Positions 5,845 through 6,666 of a stretch of DNA of 6,666 nucleotides are shown here, one piece after another (the stretch's first letter is position 1; each line of letters starts with the position of its first letter). Position numbers and translations under genes: made by a program. The DNA is from an uncultured Chromatiales bacterium (GTDB lineage: Bacteria; Pseudomonadota; Gammaproteobacteria; Steroidobacterales; GCA-2729495): assembly GCA_913058165.1 (NCBI GenBank), contig CAJXQV010000068.1, positions 1 through 6,666 on the forward strand, written 5' to 3'. The notes beneath the pieces are model-generated. The model was not told the DNA's origin and searched no databases. It was given only the letters and a program-made list of their open reading frames with translations.

Positions 5845-6588
5845 ATGTCGGACGATTCGCAACTTCAGTTATTCCACGAGGGGAGCAAAGCCGCGGCCAT
5901 TGATCCGCTGAGCTGGGAGGTCCGCTATAACAAGCGGGCAAAGCGCTTAGCTATTCATGTGCTACCGCACGGCGGCGTTGAAATCGTGGCGCCACCGCGA
6001 GTATCGGCGCGGGTAATTAGCGAATTTGTCAGTTTACAAAAAGACTGGATTGAAAAAGCCCGCGCCAAAATGCTGGAATCGATAGAAGCGCAAGGTCCAT
6101 TGCTACCAGAATACATCGAGCTTAAAGCCCTGGGCCGCACCATTGAGGTGCATTACGACCTGGGTGAAAAACGCAAGTTTGAACTGCGCGCCGACCGGCT
6201 GGATATTTTCGCCCCCGACATTACCCCGACTGATTGTTGGCCGACTCTCAAAACCTGGCTGCGCCAAATGGGGAAGCAATACCTCCCGCCAATGTTGCAC
6301 CAACATGCTGAACTCACCGGGCTTGCTCCAAAGCGCGTGCAGGTGCGCAACCAAAAGACCCGCTGGGGCAGTTGCTCCAGTCGGGGCACTATTAGCCTAA
6401 ATGCGGCAATATTGCTGCTTGAACCGTCGCAGGCACATTATGTGCTGGTGCATGAACTGTGCCACTTACGGCACATGAATCATTCCGATCGTTATTGGAG
6501 CCTAGTGGGCAGTTTTGTGCCTGACTACCGGCAGATCGATAAAGCGGTTGATGCATTCTGGAAGAATGGGCCTGCCTGGCCTCGTTAA
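5845..6588 (+). CDS. YgjP/DUF45-type zinc metallopeptidase family protein
   Basis: This is a predicted cytoplasmic zinc protein of the YgjP-like (DUF45, M48-related) family, whose substrate is not known. From the ATG at 5845 it has 247 residues, normal for the longer members. The N-terminal half carries the family's beta-rich region (VRYNKRAKRLAIHVLPHGGV). The C-terminal half has the signature TRWGSCSSRGTISLN (RWGSC at 173-177) and the zinc motif HELCH (203-207), followed by LRHMNHS with a likely third ligand at H213. E204 would be the catalytic base. No signal peptide or membrane segment is seen. The same frame stays open to a TTG at 5815 and has another ATG at 5836. I prefer 5845 because the extra residues (RPACCNMHC) overlap the inverted repeat and look non-coding, but no start has a clear Shine-Dalgarno, so this is uncertain. 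The gene is divergent from tatD and stops with TAA at 6586-6588. Confidence 0.9.
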   Translation: MSDDSQLQLFHEGSKAAAIDPLSWEVRYNKRAKRLAIHVLPHGGVEIVAPPRVSARVISEFVSLQKDWIEKARAKMLESIEAQGPLLPEYIELKALGRTIEVHYDLGEKRKFELRADRLDIFAPDITPTDCWPTLKTWLRQMGKQYLPPMLHQHAELTGLAPKRVQVRNQKTRWGSCSSRGTISLNAAILLLEPSQAHYVLVHELCHLRHMNHSDRYWSLVGSFVPDYRQIDKAVDAFWKNGPAWPR

Positions 6589-6618
6589 TCCAGCCGGATA
6601 TTTATTAAACCCGTGAAC
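6589..6618. other. Short genomic remainder before the right adapter
   Basis: About 30 bp, AT-rich in the middle, follow the last stop codon. They hold no gene and no hairpin, so the context downstream of the metallopeptidase gene is lost. Confidence 0.6.
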
Positions 6619-6666
6619 CTGTCTCTTATACACATCTCCGAGCCCACGAGACAAGAGGCAATCTCG
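6619..6666. other. Nextera sequencing adapter with index (artefact), right end
   Basis: Positions 6619-6652 are the reverse complement of the Nextera read-2 adapter, starting with the mosaic end (CTGTCTCTTATACACATCT). Positions 6653-6660 (AAGAGGCA) are the i7 index in read orientation, and 6661-6666 (ATCTCG) are the start of the P7 oligo complement. This end is the exact inverse of the left end over 47 bp. It is what read-through of short inserts leaves when reads are not trimmed. Confidence 0.98.

Noticed and set aside
4359..6588. NERD protein, TatD and metallopeptidase as a new anti-phage defence cluster
   Set aside because: TatD and the YgjP-like protein are widespread housekeeping families, the three genes are not one operon (convergent and divergent), and no defence or mobile genes flank them.
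1..6666. Perfect terminal inverted repeats with Tn5 mosaic ends, suggesting a transposon or linear replicon
   Set aside because: The repeats contain the library adapter, an 8-base index and P7 oligo ends, and there is no transposase gene; this is library contamination.

Overview
The window is a short assembled contig whose real genomic part runs from about 48 to 6618. Both outermost stretches are untrimmed Illumina Nextera (Tn5 tagmentation) adapter carrying the same index, so nothing at either edge should be read as biology. The genomic DNA looks like a gammaproteobacterium. It has a fused aspartokinase/homoserine dehydrogenase of the ThrA type, a TatD that closely follows the E. coli protein, and a YgjP-type metallopeptidase. 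Base composition looks fairly even along the window. The species cannot be fixed from this alone; the lack of thrB between thrA and thrC argues against an enteric bacterium.

Layout: 49-237 is the C-terminal end of an unrecognised plus-strand gene, followed by a weak AT-rich hairpin with a T run. Positions 238-541 are an intergenic leader with a tentative promoter and no threonine-type leader peptide. Positions 542-3037 are thrA, and 3037-4335 are thrC, overlapping thrA by one base. Positions 4359-4955 encode a small membrane-anchored NERD (nuclease-related domain) protein. Positions 4959-5759 on the minus strand are tatD, convergent with the NERD gene and only 3 bp away. Positions 5760-5844 are a divergent promoter region with a 16-bp inverted repeat. 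Positions 5845-6588 are a YgjP/DUF45 zinc metallopeptidase gene. About 30 bp of genomic sequence follow before the right adapter.

Functionally, thrA and thrC form a threonine operon. ThrA catalyses the first (aspartate kinase) and third (homoserine dehydrogenase) steps from aspartate, and ThrC catalyses the last step, O-phosphohomoserine to threonine. The homoserine kinase that makes the ThrC substrate is not here and must be encoded elsewhere. The NERD, TatD and YgjP genes are housekeeping or poorly understood genes with no visible link to threonine synthesis, although two of them (NERD, TatD) belong to nuclease families.

I see no new multi-gene system, mobile element, CRISPR array or RNA gene. 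The points worth a second look are the thrA-thrC arrangement without thrB or an attenuator, the exchanged acidic residues in the NERD protein, the inverted repeat at the ygjP start, and the adapter contamination, which creates a chimeric N-terminus on the first reading frame.
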